In this document: piece after piece, positions 33,064 to 42,816 of the stretch
Position numbering within the stretch: position 1 is the stretch's first letter
Layout of the letters: each line of letters starts with the position of its first letter
Origin: Tabrizicola sp.
Lineage (GTDB): Bacteria; Pseudomonadota; Alphaproteobacteria; Rhodobacterales; Rhodobacteraceae
Direction: 5' to 3'
DNA: 64,000 nucleotides
NCBI RefSeq assembly: GCF_016793705.1
Contig: NZ_JAEULO010000049.1
Location: 1 to 64,000 of the forward strand
The notes under the pieces: model-generated
Databases searched by the model: none
Told to the model about the DNA's origin: nothing
What the model saw: the letters and a program-made list of their open reading frames with translations, nothing else
Program-made: the position numbers and the translations under genes

Positions 33064-33091
33064 TTGCGCCCCCCCGGATTCTCTCTATACC
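33064..33091 (+). promoter_or_regulatory. Candidate sigma70 promoter of carB
   Basis: TTGCGC (33064-33069) and TATACC (33086-33091) are spaced by 16 bases, about 33 bases before the carB ATG. The palindrome TTGCGCAA follows in the leader. It is the only AT-containing -10 candidate in the GC-rich gap. The call rests on consensus alone. Confidence 0.4.
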
Positions 33092-33124
33092 CCCCGACAA
33101 TTTGCGCAAAGGATGGGGGCAGAC

Positions 33125-36100
33125 ATGCCGAAGCGGACCGATATCAAGTCGATCATGATCATCGGCGCGGGCCCCATCGTCATCGGCCAGGCCTGCGAAT
33201 TCGACTACTCTGGCGCCCAGGCCTGCAAGGCGCTCCGCGAGGAAGGCTACCGGGTGATCCTGGTCAACTCCAACCCCGCGACGATCATGACCGACCCGGG
33301 ACTTGCGGATGCCACCTATATCGAGCCGATCACCCCCGAAGTCGTCGCCAAGATCATCGAGAAGGAACGCCCCGACGCCCTGCTGCCCACCATGGGCGGC
33401 CAGACCGGCCTCAACACCGCACTGGCGCTGGCCGACATGGGCGTGTTGGAAAAGTACAAGGTAGAACTGATCGGCGCCAAGCGCGACGCCATCGAAATGG
33501 CAGAAGATCGCAAGCTCTTCCGCGAGGCGATGGACCGGATCGGCCTCGAAAACCCCAAGGCCACCATCGTCGCCGCGCCCAAGGTCAACGGCAAATACGA
33601 CATCGCGGCGGGCGTCAAGCAGGCGATGGAGGCGCTGGAATATGTCGGCCTCCCCGCCATCATCCGCCCCGCCTTCACCCTTGGCGGCACCGGCGGCGGC
33701 GTCGCCTATAACCGCGACGACTACGAGGCCATCGTGAAATCCGGCCTCGAAGCCTCTCCCGTCGCGCAGGTGCTGGTCGACGAATCCCTCCTCGGCTGGA
33801 AGGAATACGAGATGGAGGTGGTGCGCGACCGCGCCGACAACGCCATCATCGTCTGCTCCATCGAGAACGTCGATCCGATGGGCGTCCACACCGGCGACTC
33901 GATCACCGTCGCCCCCGCCCTGACGCTCACCGACAAGGAATACCAGATCATGCGGAACGGCAGCATCGCCGTCCTGCGCGAGATCGGCGTCGAAACCGGC
34001 GGCTCCAACGTCCAATGGGCGATCAACCCCGCCGACGGCCGCATGGTCGTGATCGAGATGAACCCCCGCGTCTCGCGGTCGTCCGCCCTGGCGTCGAAAG
34101 CCACCGGCTTCCCCATCGCGAAGATCGCCGCCAAGCTCGCCATCGGCTACACTCTGGACGAGCTGGACAATGACATCACCCGTGTCACGCCCGCGTCGTT
34201 CGAGCCCTCCATCGACTATGTCGTCACCAAGATCCCCCGCTTCGCCTTCGAGAAATTCCCCGGCTCCGAACCCAACCTCACCACCGCGATGAAATCGGTG
34301 GGCGAGGCGATGGCCATCGGCCGCACCATCCACGAAAGCCTGCAAAAGGCCCTGGCCTCGCTTGAGACCGGCCTCACCGGCTTTGACGAGATCGCGATCC
34401 CCGGTGCCCCTGACCGCGCCGCCGTTTCGAAGAAGCTCTCCGAAGTCACCCCCGACCGCCTCCGCGTCATTGCCCAGGCCATGCGCGAAGGCTTCTCGGA
34501 CGACGACATCGGAGGCATCACCGCCTTCGACCCATGGTTCCTCGCCCGCATCCGCGAGATCGTCGAGACCGAGGCGCAGATCCGCAAGGACGGCCTGCCC
34601 CTCTCCGCCGAAGGCCTGCGCAAGCTGAAGATGATGGGCTTCACCGACGCCCGCCTCGCCAAACTCACCGGCCGCGACGAGGCCCAGGTCCGCCGCGCCC
34701 GCCAGCGCCTCGGGGTCAAGGCCGTCTTCAAGCGCATCGACACCTGCGCCGCCGAGTTCGAGGCCCAGACCCCCTATATGTATTCCACCTACGAGGCCCC
34801 CGCGATGGGCGATGTGGAATGCGAATCCCGCCCCACGGCGGCGAAAAAGGTCGTCATCCTCGGCGGCGGCCCGAACCGCATCGGCCAGGGGATCGAGTTC
34901 GACTACTGCTGCTGCCACGCCTGCTTCTCGCTGACCGAGCGCGGTTACGAAACAATCATGGTCAACTGCAACCCGGAAACCGTCTCGACGGATTACGACA
35001 CCTCCGACCGTCTCTATTTCGAGCCGCTGACCCTGGAACACGTCCTCGAAATCCTGCGGGTGGAGCAGGAAAACGGCACGCTGCACGGTGTCATCGTCCA
35101 GTTCGGCGGCCAGACGCCGCTGAAACTCGCCAATGCCCTCCACGCCGAAGGCATCCCGATCCTCGGCACCACGCCCGACGCCATCGACCTCGCCGAAGAC
35201 CGCGAGCGGTTCCAGCAGCTTCTCCACAAGCTTGGCCTCAAGCAGCCGCACAACGGCACCGCCCGCAGCCGCGACGAAGCCTTCGCCGTCGCCAAGGATG
35301 TCGGCTACCCCCTCGTCATCCGCCCCTCCTTCGTCCTTGGCGGCCGCGCGATGGAGATCATCCGCGACGACGCCCAGCTTGACCGCTACATCACCACCGC
35401 CGTCCAGGTCTCCGGCACCTCCCCCGTCCTCCTCGACTCATACCTCTCCGGTGCGGTCGAGGTTGACGTCGATGCGTTAAGCGATGGTAAATCGGTCCAT
35501 GTCGCTGGAATCATGGAGCATATCGAAGAGGCCGGTGTCCACTCCGGCGACTCGGCCTGCTGCCTGCCGCCGCACCAACTGTCCGCCGAGACGGTCGAGG
35601 AACTGAAACGCCAGACCGTCCAGATGGCACTGGCCCTCAACGTCGTCGGCCTGATGAACGTCCAATTCGCCATCAAGGACGGCACGATCTACGTCCTGGA
35701 AGTGAACCCCCGCGCCTCCCGCACCGTGCCCTTCGTCGCCAAGGCCACCGATAGTGCCATCGCCTCCATCGCCGCCCGTCTTATGGCCGGAGAGCCCCTC
35801 TCCACCTTCCCCGCCCGCGCCCCCTATCCGCAGGGCGTCGGCCCCGACAGCCCCCTGCCGCTCGCCGACCCGCTGACGCTGGCCGACCCGAACACCCCCT
35901 GGTTCAGCGTCAAGGAAGCCGTCCTCCCCTTCGCCCGCTTTCCCGGCGTCGACCCGATGCTCGGCCCCGAAATGCGCTCCACGGGCGAGGTGATGGGCTG
36001 GGACCGCACCTTCGCGCTCGCCTTCCTCAAGGCCCAGATGGGTGCCGGGACGATCCTGCCCACCGAGGGCCGCGTCTTCCTGTCCGTCAAGGACATGGAC

Positions 36101-36451
36101 AAGACCCCGGCGCTTGCCACCGCCGCGAAGGACCTTGTTGCGATGGGCTTCACCATCGTGGCAACCAAGGGCACGGCGTCGTGGCTCGCCGCGAACGGAG
36201 TGGCCGCCGAACCCGTCGCCAAGGTCTACGAAGGCCGCCCGAACATCGTCGACCGGCTGAAGAACGACGAGATCGCCATCGTGATGAACACCACCGAGGG
36301 CACGCAGGCCGTCAGCGACAGCCGCGACATCCGCCGCGTCGCGCTGATGGACAAGATCCCGTATTTCACGACGGCTGCGGCGTCAGTGGCCGCCGTGGCC
36401 GCGATGAAGGCGCGGGACGAGGGGTACGGGGTTCGGACGTTGCAGGGGTGA
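33125..36451 (+). CDS. carB: Carbamoyl-phosphate synthase large subunit
   Basis: 1108 residues. Two homologous ATP-grasp halves are visible: the N-half starts [20 protein letters not shown] and the C-half [20 protein letters not shown]. The oligomerisation domain lies between, and an MGS-type allosteric domain forms the last 150 residues (about [20 protein letters not shown] onward). It makes carbamoyl phosphate from bicarbonate and ammonia for arginine (argF) and pyrimidines. carA is not adjacent, which is normal for Rhodobacteraceae. ATG 33125 ([11 protein letters not shown]) follows AAAGGATGGGGG; an upstream in-frame start at 32987 is not needed. Confidence 0.97.
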   Translation: MPKRTDIKSIMIIGAGPIVIGQACEFDYSGAQACKALREEGYRVILVNSNPATIMTDPGLADATYIEPITPEVVAKIIEKERPDALLPTMGGQTGLNTALALADMGVLEKYKVELIGAKRDAIEMAEDRKLFREAMDRIGLENPKATIVAAPKVNGKYDIAAGVKQAMEALEYVGLPAIIRPAFTLGGTGGGVAYNRDDYEAIVKSGLEASPVAQVLVDESLLGWKEYEMEVVRDRADNAIIVCSIENVDPMGVHTGDSITVAPALTLTDKEYQIMRNGSIAVLREIGVETGGSNVQWAINPADGRMVVIEMNPRVSRSSALASKATGFPIAKIAAKLAIGYTLDELDNDITRVTPASFEPSIDYVVTKIPRFAFEKFPGSEPNLTTAMKSVGEAMAIGRTIHESLQKALASLETGLTGFDEIAIPGAPDRAAVSKKLSEVTPDRLRVIAQAMREGFSDDDIGGITAFDPWFLARIREIVETEAQIRKDGLPLSAEGLRKLKMMGFTDARLAKLTGRDEAQVRRARQRLGVKAVFKRIDTCAAEFEAQTPYMYSTYEAPAMGDVECESRPTAAKKVVILGGGPNRIGQGIEFDYCCCHACFSLTERGYETIMVNCNPETVSTDYDTSDRLYFEPLTLEHVLEILRVEQENGTLHGVIVQFGGQTPLKLANALHAEGIPILGTTPDAIDLAEDRERFQQLLHKLGLKQPHNGTARSRDEAFAVAKDVGYPLVIRPSFVLGGRAMEIIRDDAQLDRYITTAVQVSGTSPVLLDSYLSGAVEVDVDALSDGKSVHVAGIMEHIEEAGVHSGDSACCLPPHQLSAETVEELKRQTVQMALALNVVGLMNVQFAIKDGTIYVLEVNPRASRTVPFVAKATDSAIASIAARLMAGEPLSTFPARAPYPQGVGPDSPLPLADPLTLADPNTPWFSVKEAVLPFARFPGVDPMLGPEMRSTGEVMGWDRTFALAFLKAQMGAGTILPTEGRVFLSVKDMDKTPALATAAKDLVAMGFTIVATKGTASWLAANGVAAEPVAKVYEGRPNIVDRLKNDEIAIVMNTTEGTQAVSDSRDIRRVALMDKIPYFTTAAASVAAVAAMKARDEGYGVRTLQG

Positions 36452-36551
36452 TGCGGGCCCTGTCGTGCCCGTCGCGGCCATGCACCCTTGTGGACGCCAC
36501 CTTGTCGGCTATCTTCATGGGCGGATGGCGTTGAACGGGCGGAGTATGTGA

Positions 36552-37505
36552 ATGGCGGGCGATCCCTATGCCGCGCTTGGGGTAAAGAAGACGGCCACCG
36601 AGGCCGAAGTGAAGGCCGCCTATCGCAAGATCGCCAAGGCCGATCACCCTGATCTGAACCCCGATCCGGCGGCGGCGGAACGCTTCAAGGCGGCGGCGGC
36701 TGCCTATGATCTTCTGAAAGACCCCGAACAGCGCCGCCGCTTCGACGCGGGCGAGATCGACGATCAGGGTCAGGAACGCCCGCAGCGCCGCTATTACCGC
36801 GACCATGCCGAGGCCGCCGACAACCCCTATGCCCGCAGCTACGGCTTCGAGAATGACGCCGACATGGGCGATGTCTTCTCCGATCTTTTCGGCCGCCGTG
36901 GTGCCGCCGGGAGGGCTGGCGCAGAGGGGCGCGGCTTCGAGGGCTTCGCTCAAAGCGGCCAGCAGCGCGATTTCCACATGCGGGGCCAGGATCACCGCTT
37001 CACCCTGCAGGTGGATTTCATGACCGCCGCGAAGGGCGGCAAGACCCGGATCACCCTGCCCGATGGGAACGACCTTGAGGTGACGATCCCCAAGGGCGCG
37101 CAAGACGGCCAGACCATCCGGCTGAAGGAAAAGGGCGGGGCTGGCCTTGGCAAGGGCGGGCCGGGCGACGCCTATCTGACGCTGACCGTCGCGCCCGACC
37201 CCCAGTTTCGCCGCGAGGGCGACGACATCTTCCTGACGCTGCCGATCACGCTTGCCGAGGCGGTTCTTGGCGGCAAGGTCGCCACCCCCACCATCGACGG
37301 CCCGGTCAACCTGACCATCCCGAAGGGCGCGACCACCGGCCAGAAACTGCGCCTGCGTGGCCGCGGGGTGAATGGCGGCGACCAGCAGGTCGAGTTGAAG
37401 ATCGTGATGCCACCGAAGGTGGACCCCGAGCTTGAGGCCTTCATGGAAAGCTGGCGCAAGTCGCATGACTACGACCCGCGCATCGGCATGAAATACGGGA
37501 GTTGA
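36552..37505 (+). CDS. cbpA: DnaJ-type co-chaperone (CbpA-like)
   Basis: 317 residues. The J domain (about 4-68) has the HPD motif in KADHPDLNPD. A Gly/Arg/Phe-rich linker contains MGDVFSDLFGRRG. Two beta-sandwich substrate domains follow (RFTLQVDFMTAAKGGKTRIT; ITLAEAVLGGKVATPTIDGP). There is no Cys-rich zinc domain, so it is CbpA class rather than DnaJ. It stimulates DnaK ATPase. The next gene encodes its modulator CbpM with a one-base TGATG overlap, confirming the pairing. Confidence 0.94.
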   Translation: MAGDPYAALGVKKTATEAEVKAAYRKIAKADHPDLNPDPAAAERFKAAAAAYDLLKDPEQRRRFDAGEIDDQGQERPQRRYYRDHAEAADNPYARSYGFENDADMGDVFSDLFGRRGAAGRAGAEGRGFEGFAQSGQQRDFHMRGQDHRFTLQVDFMTAAKGGKTRITLPDGNDLEVTIPKGAQDGQTIRLKEKGGAGLGKGGPGDAYLTLTVAPDPQFRREGDDIFLTLPITLAEAVLGGKVATPTIDGPVNLTIPKGATTGQKLRLRGRGVNGGDQQVELKIVMPPKVDPELEAFMESWRKSHDYDPRIGMKYGS

Positions 37506-37843
37506 TGATGACCCGTTACTACAGTTCGACCGAAGTCGTTGCGCTGATCGACGACCTGACCGAACCCCGCCTGACCGCCTACCTCCGCGCCAGCATCGTC
37601 GAGCCGGTGGCAACCCCCGACGGCCCCGGCTTCCGCGAAACTGACGTCGCGCGGCTGCAACTCCTCTGCGATCTCGACGAAAACTACACGCTGCCGGAAG
37701 AGTCCTTGAAGATGGTGATGGGCTTGATCGACCAGCTGAATGCAATGCGCGGCGACATGCGCGCCCTGATGCGCGCCGTGGCCTCCGAACCCGACGAGGT
37801 TCGCAGCCGCATCCACAGCAGCATCCGTGTGCTGCGGGGGTAG
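37505..37843 (+). CDS. cbpM: Chaperone modulator CbpM
   Basis: 112 residues with a MerR-like N-terminal wHTH (YYSSTEVVALIDDLTEPRLT, VARLQLLCDLDENYTLPEES) and a C-terminal helix (MVMGLIDQLNAMRGDMRALM). CbpM binds the J domain of CbpA and blocks its activity. The start ATG at 37505 overlaps the cbpA stop (TGATG); a second ATG follows at 37508. The protein is soluble and cytosolic. Confidence 0.9.
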   Translation: MMTRYYSSTEVVALIDDLTEPRLTAYLRASIVEPVATPDGPGFRETDVARLQLLCDLDENYTLPEESLKMVMGLIDQLNAMRGDMRALMRAVASEPDEVRSRIHSSIRVLRG

Positions 37844-38361
37844 GCGGGGGCGGCGAAGAGGACAGGACAAGCAATACGCCTTGACCGTTCTGGGCGCGTT
37901 GCGATCGCCATCGCGGAGCACCAAGGTTGAGCGTGGGTGCCCGCATTCAGTAACATCACGCGATCTGTCCCGCGGCAAAGCGGTCTGGGCATGTGGAGCA
38001 CCCCTTGCCTTCCGGCTCGCACCTCCAGGCAATCGGGCCGGGCGGGCATCCACTGGAGACCTGCCTTTCTGTCCCTCTGGTCCCCCACTTTTGTCTGCCA
38101 CTCCGCGCAAGCGGAGACGACAGCGGGACGAGGCGCCGAATGCTGCATCGCAGGTCGGGGCCAGCCCCGACACGCTTCATTAACCATCCCCTTAACAAAC
38201 CCCTAACGCCCGCGACCAACCCTCTGAAATTCCTCACATTCCCCGATTTGTCCACCGTGGACACCTCTGCCGCCAAGGTCGCTTTCCGCCGCCAACCCGT
38301 CCCCTCCGACTTGGAAACCGTTCCCCGGCCCGCTACTCTCCCGTCCGAAAAGGAGACCCCC
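37844..38361. other. 518-base gene-poor gap with hairpins
   Basis: No convincing protein gene is seen on either strand; frames here have atypical composition. It contains two perfect hairpins (CTCCGC-GCAA-GCGGAG at 38101-38116; GTCGGGGC-CA-GCCCCGAC at 38154-38171), a CtrA-like TTAAC repeat block (38180-38207) and the palindrome TGTCCACCGTGGACA (38249-38263). A small RNA gene or a regulatory leader for the downstream SnoaL-GNAT pair is possible. None of the hairpins is followed by a T-run. Confidence 0.45.
38180..38207 (+). promoter_or_regulatory. CtrA-like TTAAC repeat block
   Basis: TTAACCATCCCC is followed directly by TTAACAAACCCC and then TAAC, i.e. TTAAC-type half sites every 12 bases. 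TTAA-N7-CTAAC (38192-38207) is one base off the CtrA consensus TTAA-N7-TTAAC. It lies about 155 bases upstream of the SnoaL-like gene. The assignment is tentative. Confidence 0.35.
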
Positions 38362-38772
38362 ATGCCCCGCGCCGAGACCCTTGCCCTGATCCGCCGCTAC
38401 TACGACGCCTTCAACGCGGGCGACCCCGAGGGGATGCTCGCCTGCCTGACCGAGGACATCGAGCACCGGGTGAACGAGGGCGGCCACCGGATCGGCAAGG
38501 CGAAGTTCCGGGAGTTCTGCGGCCACATGGGGGTCAGCTACCGGGAGCAACTGAAGGACCTCACGATCTTCGCGACCGACGACGGCAGCCGGGGGGCGGC
38601 GGAGTTCGTGGTCCACGGGGAGTACCTGAAGACCGACCCCGGCCTGCCGGAGGCGAAGGGCCAGACCTACATCCTCCCCGCCGGGGGGTTCTTCGAGGTC
38701 AGGGACGGCCTCATCTCCCGCATCACCACCTTCTACAACTTGAACGACTGGGTCGCGCAGGTTTCCCGATGA
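38362..38772 (+). CDS. SnoaL-like (NTF2-fold) protein
   Basis: 136 residues. The start MPRAETLALIRRYYDAFNAG is a typical SnoaL/ketosteroid-isomerase helix, followed by the cone-shaped beta-sheet (CLTEDIEHRVNEGGHRIGKA) and ending FFEVRDGLISRITTFYNLND. The family binds small hydrophobic ligands; a specific reaction cannot be inferred. Strong SD AAAAGGAGA. Its stop overlaps the GNAT start (ATGA), so the two are a coupled pair. Confidence 0.87.
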   Translation: MPRAETLALIRRYYDAFNAGDPEGMLACLTEDIEHRVNEGGHRIGKAKFREFCGHMGVSYREQLKDLTIFATDDGSRGAAEFVVHGEYLKTDPGLPEAKGQTYILPAGGFFEVRDGLISRITTFYNLNDWVAQVSR

Positions 38773-39365
38773 ACATCGAGGACATCGACGTCCGGGCCCT
38801 GAAAGGCCCCGACCTGGAGGCCTCGCTCGACGGCGTCGCCCAGTTGCGGATCACCGTGTTCCGGGACTGGCCCTACCTTTACGACGGCTCGCTGAAATAC
38901 GAACGGGAATACCTCGCCACCTACCGCGACAATCCCGGCGCGCTCTTGGTGGGGGCGTTCCACGACGGACAGCTGATCGGCGCCTCGACCTCCACGCCGA
39001 TGGAGGACCACGCGCCCGAATTTGCCGCCCCCTTCCGCGACCTCGGCATCGCGCCGGAGAAGATCCTCTACGGGGCGGAGTCGGTCCTCCTCCGCCCCTA
39101 TCGCGGCCTCGGCCTCGGCCACCGCTTCATCGACCTGCGCGAGGCCCATGCCCGCGCCCTGGGGCGGACGCATGTCGCCTTCTGCTCGGTGATCCGGCCC
39201 GAAGACCACCCTGCCCGGCCCGCCGTCCACCGGACCAATGACGCCTTCTGGCGCGGCCGGGGCTATCGGACCTTGCCGGGCGTGGTGGCCCGGTTCAGCT
39301 GGAAGGATCTGGGCGATACGGTGGAAACCGAAAAGCCGCTGCAGTTCTGGATGCGTGAGTTGTGA
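38769..39365 (+). CDS. GNAT-family N-acetyltransferase
   Basis: 198 residues with the GNAT core. An N-terminal helix (QLRITVFRDWPYLYDG) precedes GALLVGAFHDGQLIGASTST and the acetyl-CoA loop in VLLRPYRGLGLGHRFIDLRE (RGLGLG, the Q/RxxGxG/A motif), then a long C-terminal sheet. The acceptor is unknown. It is co-translated with the SnoaL-like gene and followed by a strong bidirectional terminator. Confidence 0.87.
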   Translation: MNIEDIDVRALKGPDLEASLDGVAQLRITVFRDWPYLYDGSLKYEREYLATYRDNPGALLVGAFHDGQLIGASTSTPMEDHAPEFAAPFRDLGIAPEKILYGAESVLLRPYRGLGLGHRFIDLREAHARALGRTHVAFCSVIRPEDHPARPAVHRTNDAFWRGRGYRTLPGVVARFSWKDLGDTVETEKPLQFWMREL

Positions 39366-39370
39366 ATGAG

Positions 39371-39406
39371 AAAGGCCGGCCCGGCTGCCCCGGACCGGCC
39401 CTTTTC
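39371..39406. terminator. Bidirectional rho-independent terminator
   Basis: AAAGGCCGG...CCGGCCCTTTT forms a GC stem with A- and T-runs. It ends the SnoaL-GNAT operon on the plus strand and the NicX-type catabolic operon (last gene, APC permease) on the minus strand. Confidence 0.85.
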
Positions 39407-39418
39407 CAACAGCCTCGG

Positions 39419-40867
39419 TCAGTCGGCCAGGTTCGTCCCCATCCGGGCAAAGCGCGCCGGGTCCGACGACTTCAGCCGCTGCGCCAAGAGGAAGCCGATA
39501 ACACCCCCTGCCGGGATCAGCGCGGGCAGAAGCCAACTGAGGCTGCCGCCAGTGGTCCCGGTCAGATCGCCGTAGTTGACGAAGACGTAGACGAACAGCG
39601 CCGCCATGATCAGGCCGGCGATGGCCGGCAGGATCTTGGTCGACAGGGGCGAGCCGCCGCCCTGCTTGCCGAAGAAGGCGATCACCGACAGCGAGGTGAT
39701 GGCCATCATCCCGATCACCCCCAGGGTGCCGATCTGGCTGATCCAGGTGAACATGTTCAGGATCGGGTCCAGCCCCAGCCCCGCGAAGATCGCCAGCACG
39801 ATCAGCGCGCCGATAGTCTGCACGACCGAGCCGATATGCGGGCTCTGGTGAGCGTCATGGGTGCGGCCGAAAGCCTCCGGCAGCAGCCCGTCACGGCCCG
39901 CGACATAGGAATAGCGGGCGATGTAGTTGTGGAAGGCTGAAAGCGCCGCGAAAAGGCTGGAGACCAGCAGGAGTCCGGCAATCATCGAGATCGTCGGGTT
40001 GGTGTAGGTTTCGGCCAGGATGAAGAAATGCGCCGTCGGATCGGGCAACCCGCCGATGGTTTCCAGAAGCTTGTCGGCCCCCGTTCCGGCAATCATCAGC
40101 CAGGTGGTGAAAACGAAGAAGATGCCGATCATCAGGATCGACAGATAGGTCGCGCGCGGGATGGTCTTCTCCGGGTCCTTGGCTTCCTCGCCGTAGATCG
40201 TGGTGGCCTCGATCCCGATGAACGAGCCGAGGCAGAACAGGATCGCAGCGGTGAGCGAGCCCGAGGTCAGGGCGGAGAAGTCGAGGATGTTGACCGAAAG
40301 CCCGGTCCCTTCCGCCCCGCCCGCGCCCAGGATGGCGAAGTCGACGATCAGGACGATCAGGTATTCAAGGCCCACGAGGACAACCATCACCTTGGCCGAC
40401 AGGTCAACCTGCCGGTAGCCCAGGATGCCAACCAGCGCGATGGCGATCAGGCTGTAGACCCACCAGGGCAGGTTGATGCCGAAACCGCCGAACACCCCGG
40501 CCGAGACGCCGCCCAACAGACCGATCAGGCCGAATTGCATGGTGTTGTAGGCGACCAGCGCCATGATCGACACTGCGCCACCCCAGCTGCCGCCCAACCC
40601 CCGCGCGGCATAGGCGTAGAAGGCGCCGGCGTTGATGACATGGCGGCTCATCGCGACATAGCCGGCCGCGAAAGCCAGCATGACCAGCGTGAGCAGGATG
40701 AAGGTCAGCGGGATGCCGGTGCCATTGCCAAGAAGGAAAGCCAGAGGCATGGCCCCGGCCACCCCGGTCAGCGGGGCGGCGGCCGAGATCACCATGAAGG
40801 TGACGGCGACCAGCCCCAGCGAATTGCGTCGCAGCCGGTTTGGCCCGATTTCGGTGAATTCAGACAT
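39419..40867 (-). CDS. APC-superfamily amino acid/amine permease
   Basis: 482 residues with twelve predicted spans. The first is VAVTFMVISAAAPLTGVAGA, matching the helix-1 unwound region of the APC fold, and SFIGIEATTIYGEEAKDPEK is the conserved segment after helix 6. Relatives import amino acids, amines or polyamines by proton or sodium symport. It is the last gene of the NicX-type operon with an 82-base gap upstream (40868-40949). That gap contains TTAAACTGTTAAG, a possible separate control site. [11 protein letters not shown]. It probably brings in the pathway substrate. Confidence 0.9.
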   Translation of the reverse strand: MSEFTEIGPNRLRRNSLGLVAVTFMVISAAAPLTGVAGAMPLAFLLGNGTGIPLTFILLTLVMLAFAAGYVAMSRHVINAGAFYAYAARGLGGSWGGAVSIMALVAYNTMQFGLIGLLGGVSAGVFGGFGINLPWWVYSLIAIALVGILGYRQVDLSAKVMVVLVGLEYLIVLIVDFAILGAGGAEGTGLSVNILDFSALTSGSLTAAILFCLGSFIGIEATTIYGEEAKDPEKTIPRATYLSILMIGIFFVFTTWLMIAGTGADKLLETIGGLPDPTAHFFILAETYTNPTISMIAGLLLVSSLFAALSAFHNYIARYSYVAGRDGLLPEAFGRTHDAHQSPHIGSVVQTIGALIVLAIFAGLGLDPILNMFTWISQIGTLGVIGMMAITSLSVIAFFGKQGGGSPLSTKILPAIAGLIMAALFVYVFVNYGDLTGTTGGSLSWLLPALIPAGGVIGFLLAQRLKSSDPARFARMGTNLAD

Positions 40868-40949
40868 GTTCCCTCCTTGTTGTGCGCCGCCCGGGTCTTG
40901 AGCGCCTGGGTCAGCGGATACTGCGGATTCCCGAAGATTACTTAACAGT

Positions 40950-41468
40950 TTAACTATCTCCGGTGAGATGTATAGCCCTTCTGTAGGCCCTCTGGCCGTA
41001 GAGCAGCGCCGACGGATTGTCGGACAGCCGCACCGAAGCGACGCGACCGACGATGATGTGGTGCGTTTCCCACAAGAGTGCGGTGGCCAGGCGGCATTCG
41101 AAGGCAGCGGTCGCGCCGGACAGGAAGGGCTGGCCGATAGCGCCCTTCTCCCAGGCGACGCGGTCGAATCGTTCAGCCCGTTCGGACGCGCTGCGCCCGG
41201 CAAAGAGGTTCGATACCTCTTGCTGGTCCTCGGCCAGCAGATTGGCGCAGAAGGCACGGTTTTTCATGATCGCGCTTGCCGCAGGCGACTGGTGGTGGAT
41301 GCAGAGGAGAAGCGACGGATGCTCACCATCCGCCGAGACCGAGGTCAGCGACGACACGGTGACCCCGGCCCGCCCGCCCTCGCCATCGGTGGTGGCAACG
41401 GCGACAAATGTGGCGGCGCGGCTCATGCCCTCTAGAAAGGCGGCGCGCGGATCGGCGGCGTTGGTCAT
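40950..41468 (-). CDS. Flavin reductase (HpaC/RutF-like), monooxygenase partner
   Basis: 172 residues of the split-barrel flavin reductase fold: TFVAVATTDGEGGRAGVTVS, SLLLCIHHQSPAASAIMKNR, FCANLLAEDQQEVSNLFAG and ETHHIIVGRVASVRL. The family supplies reduced FMN/FAD to two-component monooxygenases. The most plausible partner is the ACAD-fold protein at 44764-46107 in the same operon. ATG 41468 is four bases after the stop of the GS-family gene; a start at 41486 would overlap it. Confidence 0.9.
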   Translation of the reverse strand: MTNAADPRAAFLEGMSRAATFVAVATTDGEGGRAGVTVSSLTSVSADGEHPSLLLCIHHQSPAASAIMKNRAFCANLLAEDQQEVSNLFAGRSASERAERFDRVAWEKGAIGQPFLSGATAAFECRLATALLWETHHIIVGRVASVRLSDNPSALLYGQRAYRRAIHLTGDS

Positions 41469-41472
41469 CAGC

Positions 41473-42816
41473 TCACCCAAGATCAAAGAAGCGTTGCAGC
41501 TCTACGTCCGGCACCTTGCGGCGGAATTCGTTGTGCTGAGCTTCGCGCGTGGCGGTGAATCCGTCAACGAAACGTGTGCCGAGCCAGTCGCGCGCAAAGT
41601 CCGAGGCGCGCAGGCGCTGGATCGCCTCGGGCATCGACCGCGCGAAGTCGCGGGCGGGCTCCTGCGCATAGCCGGAGCCGATGACCTCGGGCTCGGGCTC
41701 GACCTGGTTCAGGATGCCAGCAACCCCGGCGGCGATCGTCGCGGCCGCGGTAAGATAGGGATTGGTGTCGGCGCCGGGCAGGCGGTTTTCCACGCGCAAT
41801 GACCCCGGGTCGTGGCCGACCAGCCGGAAGCAGGTGGTGCGGTTCTCGTAGCCCCAGGTCAGGCCGGGGGGCGCGAAGGTGCCGGGGGCGAAGCGGCGGT
41901 AGCTGTTCACCGTCGGCTGGAAGATCAGGGTCATGTCGCCGATGTAAGCCTGCAACCCGCCGAGGAAGTGCCGGAAGGTCTGGCTGACGCCGTTCTTCTG
42001 GCTCTCGTCCCAGAAGAGCGGCTTTCCCGCCTTGTCCTTCAGGCTGATGTGCAGGTGGATCGACTGGCTGTCGGCGGCCTCGTTCCACCGCGGCATGAAG
42101 GTGACGGACCGGCCCTGGCGCAACGCAAGGGCGCGCAGGAAATTCTTCAGAAGCACCAGCTGGTCGGCGGGATCAAGCCCCTGCCCGGCGGCGATGCAAC
42201 ATTCCATGAAACCGCCGCCGATCTCCTCGTGCATCTTCGCGAGGTCGATCTTCAGCGGCTCGCAGATGCCGGCGAGCGCCTCGTACCATTCGGTCTGCAA
42301 CGCCTGGTAGATGATCAGGTCATGGCTGGCATGGGGGGTGGCGGTCTGGAGATTGCGGTAGCCCTTGGCGCGCGCGCTGTCGGGGGTTTCGTCGAAGAGC
42401 GTGTATTCCAGTTCCATGCCGTATTTCGGGAAAAGGTCGGCCTCGGCGGCGCGGGCCAGCACCCGGGTCAGGATCGAGCGCGGGCAGAGTTCGGCGGAGG
42501 CGCCGGTAAAGTTCGACAGGACCAGCAGGTCATGGCCGGGCTTCGACCAGGGCAGGCGGCGCGCGCTGGCAGGGTCGATCCGCAGCGGGTCATCGTGGAA
42601 GTCGCCGGAATCGTCGTTCACGCCGGGCAGGTTCAGATGGACATCCGTGGGGTCGAGCGCGAGCTGTGCCGGGGCCATGCCCATGCCGTTCTTCGCGATG
42701 CCCTTCATGCTCTGGGCCGAGACCATCTGCCCGCGCAGGAGGCCGTTGGTATCGGCCATCGCCACCGTCGCGAAGCGGCTGGCAGGATCGGCGAGGAAGT
42801 CGTCAAGCATCGTCAT
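41473..42816 (-). CDS. Glutamine-synthetase-family ligase (not housekeeping GlnA)
   Basis: 447 residues. The beta-grasp start is FATVAMADTNGLLRGQMVSA. Catalytic-domain signatures are MELEYTLFDE (metal Glu pair), GGGFMECCIAAGQG, SIHLHISLKDKAGKPLFWDE and FAPPGLTWGYENRTTCFRLV with the ENR motif of the family. The YFPEMPH-type adenylylation and C-terminal features of GlnA are missing. Relatives such as PuuA and IpuC gamma-glutamylate amines. Here it may glutamylate the pathway amine or a product. Its ATG overlaps the TetR stop (ATGA). Confidence 0.88.
   Translation of the reverse strand: MTMLDDFLADPASRFATVAMADTNGLLRGQMVSAQSMKGIAKNGMGMAPAQLALDPTDVHLNLPGVNDDSGDFHDDPLRIDPASARRLPWSKPGHDLLVLSNFTGASAELCPRSILTRVLARAAEADLFPKYGMELEYTLFDETPDSARAKGYRNLQTATPHASHDLIIYQALQTEWYEALAGICEPLKIDLAKMHEEIGGGFMECCIAAGQGLDPADQLVLLKNFLRALALRQGRSVTFMPRWNEAADSQSIHLHISLKDKAGKPLFWDESQKNGVSQTFRHFLGGLQAYIGDMTLIFQPTVNSYRRFAPGTFAPPGLTWGYENRTTCFRLVGHDPGSLRVENRLPGADTNPYLTAAATIAAGVAGILNQVEPEPEVIGSGYAQEPARDFARSMPEAIQRLRASDFARDWLGTRFVDGFTATREAQHNEFRRKVPDVELQRFFDLG

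Noticed and set aside
32933-35251. 772-codon minus-strand open frame opposite carB
   Set aside because: The mirror of carB codon bias; carB is unambiguous on the other strand.
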